From assembly GCA_934700345.1 (NCBI GenBank), contig CAKUXP010000033.1, forward strand, positions 1-22,760: 22,760 nt of DNA, written 5' to 3'. Under the pieces are notes generated by a model, which was not told the DNA's origin, searched no databases, and worked only from the letters and a program-made list of their open reading frames with translations. The translations under genes and the position numbers were made by a program. This DNA comes from an uncultured Fibrobacter sp. GTDB lineage: Bacteria > Fibrobacterota > Fibrobacteria > Fibrobacterales > Fibrobacteraceae. This document shows, in pieces, positions 22,535 through 22,760 of the stretch. Positions within the stretch are counted from its first letter, which is position 1; each line of letters begins with the position of its first letter.

Positions 22535-22760
22535 AGATAAAACGCTCCGACACAATTGTCGGGGCGAATCGATTCAACTTGTTCGGTAAATTCGATAAGC
22601 CCACAGCTTGATATGCTCTCTATTTCTTTAAGCATCGCGAGATACTTTTTGGACAAAGCTGTATTTGATAATGAGAAATCGTGAATCAAAATATTGAAGT
22701 ATTGTTTCCATTTGCCCTTTCTTTTTGAATGTTGAATATAAATTATGATTCTATCGTTGC
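22471..22760 (-). CDS. Possible C-terminal part of an unknown minus-strand protein, cut by window edge
   Basis: One minus-strand frame is open from the window edge to a stop at 22471 and reads, for example, GKWKQYFNILIHDFSLSN, LSKKYLAMLKEIESISSCG and FTEQVESIRPDNCVGAF. The AT-rich composition and amino acid mix outside the recombinase look protein-like, and the other two frames there contain stops. Against it, the frame runs through the terminator-like hairpin and overlaps 64 bp of the recombinase 3' end on the opposite strand. No family recognised. Confidence 0.3.
   Translation of the reverse strand, partial: NDRIIIYIQHSKRKGKWKQYFNILIHDFSLSNTALSKKYLAMLKEIESISSCGLIEFTEQVESIRPDNCVGAFYLYFKRSNFSISLSSRVSTYFA
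22537..22565 (-). terminator. Hairpin after the recombinase gene, terminator-like on the minus strand
   Basis: GCTCCGACA (22544-22552) pairs with TGTCGGGGC (22557-22565) with one G-U pair and a 4-nt loop. On the minus strand it is followed by GTTTTATC, on the plus strand by no T-run. It starts 9 bp after the recombinase stop and may serve convergent transcripts. Confidence 0.5.

Overview
The window most likely comes from a Fibrobacter-type genome (phylum Fibrobacterota). The main sign is the exported proteins carrying long poly-serine/acid linkers (runs of four serines broken by E, D or K), a hallmark of secreted proteins in that genus. The other genes are ordinary for a Gram-negative anaerobe: a TonB-dependent receptor, a TolC/MacA pair, PTS EIIA, a SWIM/SNF2 helicase, PutP and a GltD-type oxidoreductase. 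This is inference; no rRNA or marker gene is present to prove it.

Left part (1-5.8 kb) is accessory and scarred. It opens with the N-terminal third of an IS256-family transposase (minus strand, running off the window). Next come broken pieces of a pyruvate:ferredoxin oxidoreductase gene (nifJ/por) in different frames, separated by two copies of a small palindromic repeat, then a cluster of hairpins. An AT-rich plus-strand operon of three overlapping exported-protein genes follows (1382-5344): a small lipoprotein, a 990-residue Ser-linker/Cys-rich protein with a C-terminal HELGH motif, and a 194-residue secreted protein. It ends exactly at the C-terminal remnant of a second IS256-family transposase in the opposite orientation, so the island lies between two IS fragments.

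The middle (5.8-16.1 kb) is a minus-strand core-like block. In transcription order it holds aroD, an EIIA(Ntr)-like PTS gene, tRNA-Val(CAC) with clear promoter and terminator, an LRAT-like acyltransferase gene, tolC-like and macA-like genes packed into one operon, a SWIM/SNF2 helicase, and putP. The LRAT operon promoter appears to overlap the tRNA terminator and would give an almost leaderless mRNA.

The right part (16.2-22.8 kb) is on the plus strand. A promoter and a cobalamin riboswitch precede a BtuB-like TonB-dependent receptor. Directly downstream is a Ser-linker lipoprotein with a predicted beta-propeller. This arrangement parallels Bacteroides BtuB-BtuG and suggests a surface vitamin B12 capture system; it is the most interesting item in the window. 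A gltD-like gene with its own promoter follows, then a tyrosine recombinase whose Shine-Dalgarno sequence is locked in a perfect hairpin. A low-confidence minus-strand partial ORF closes the window.
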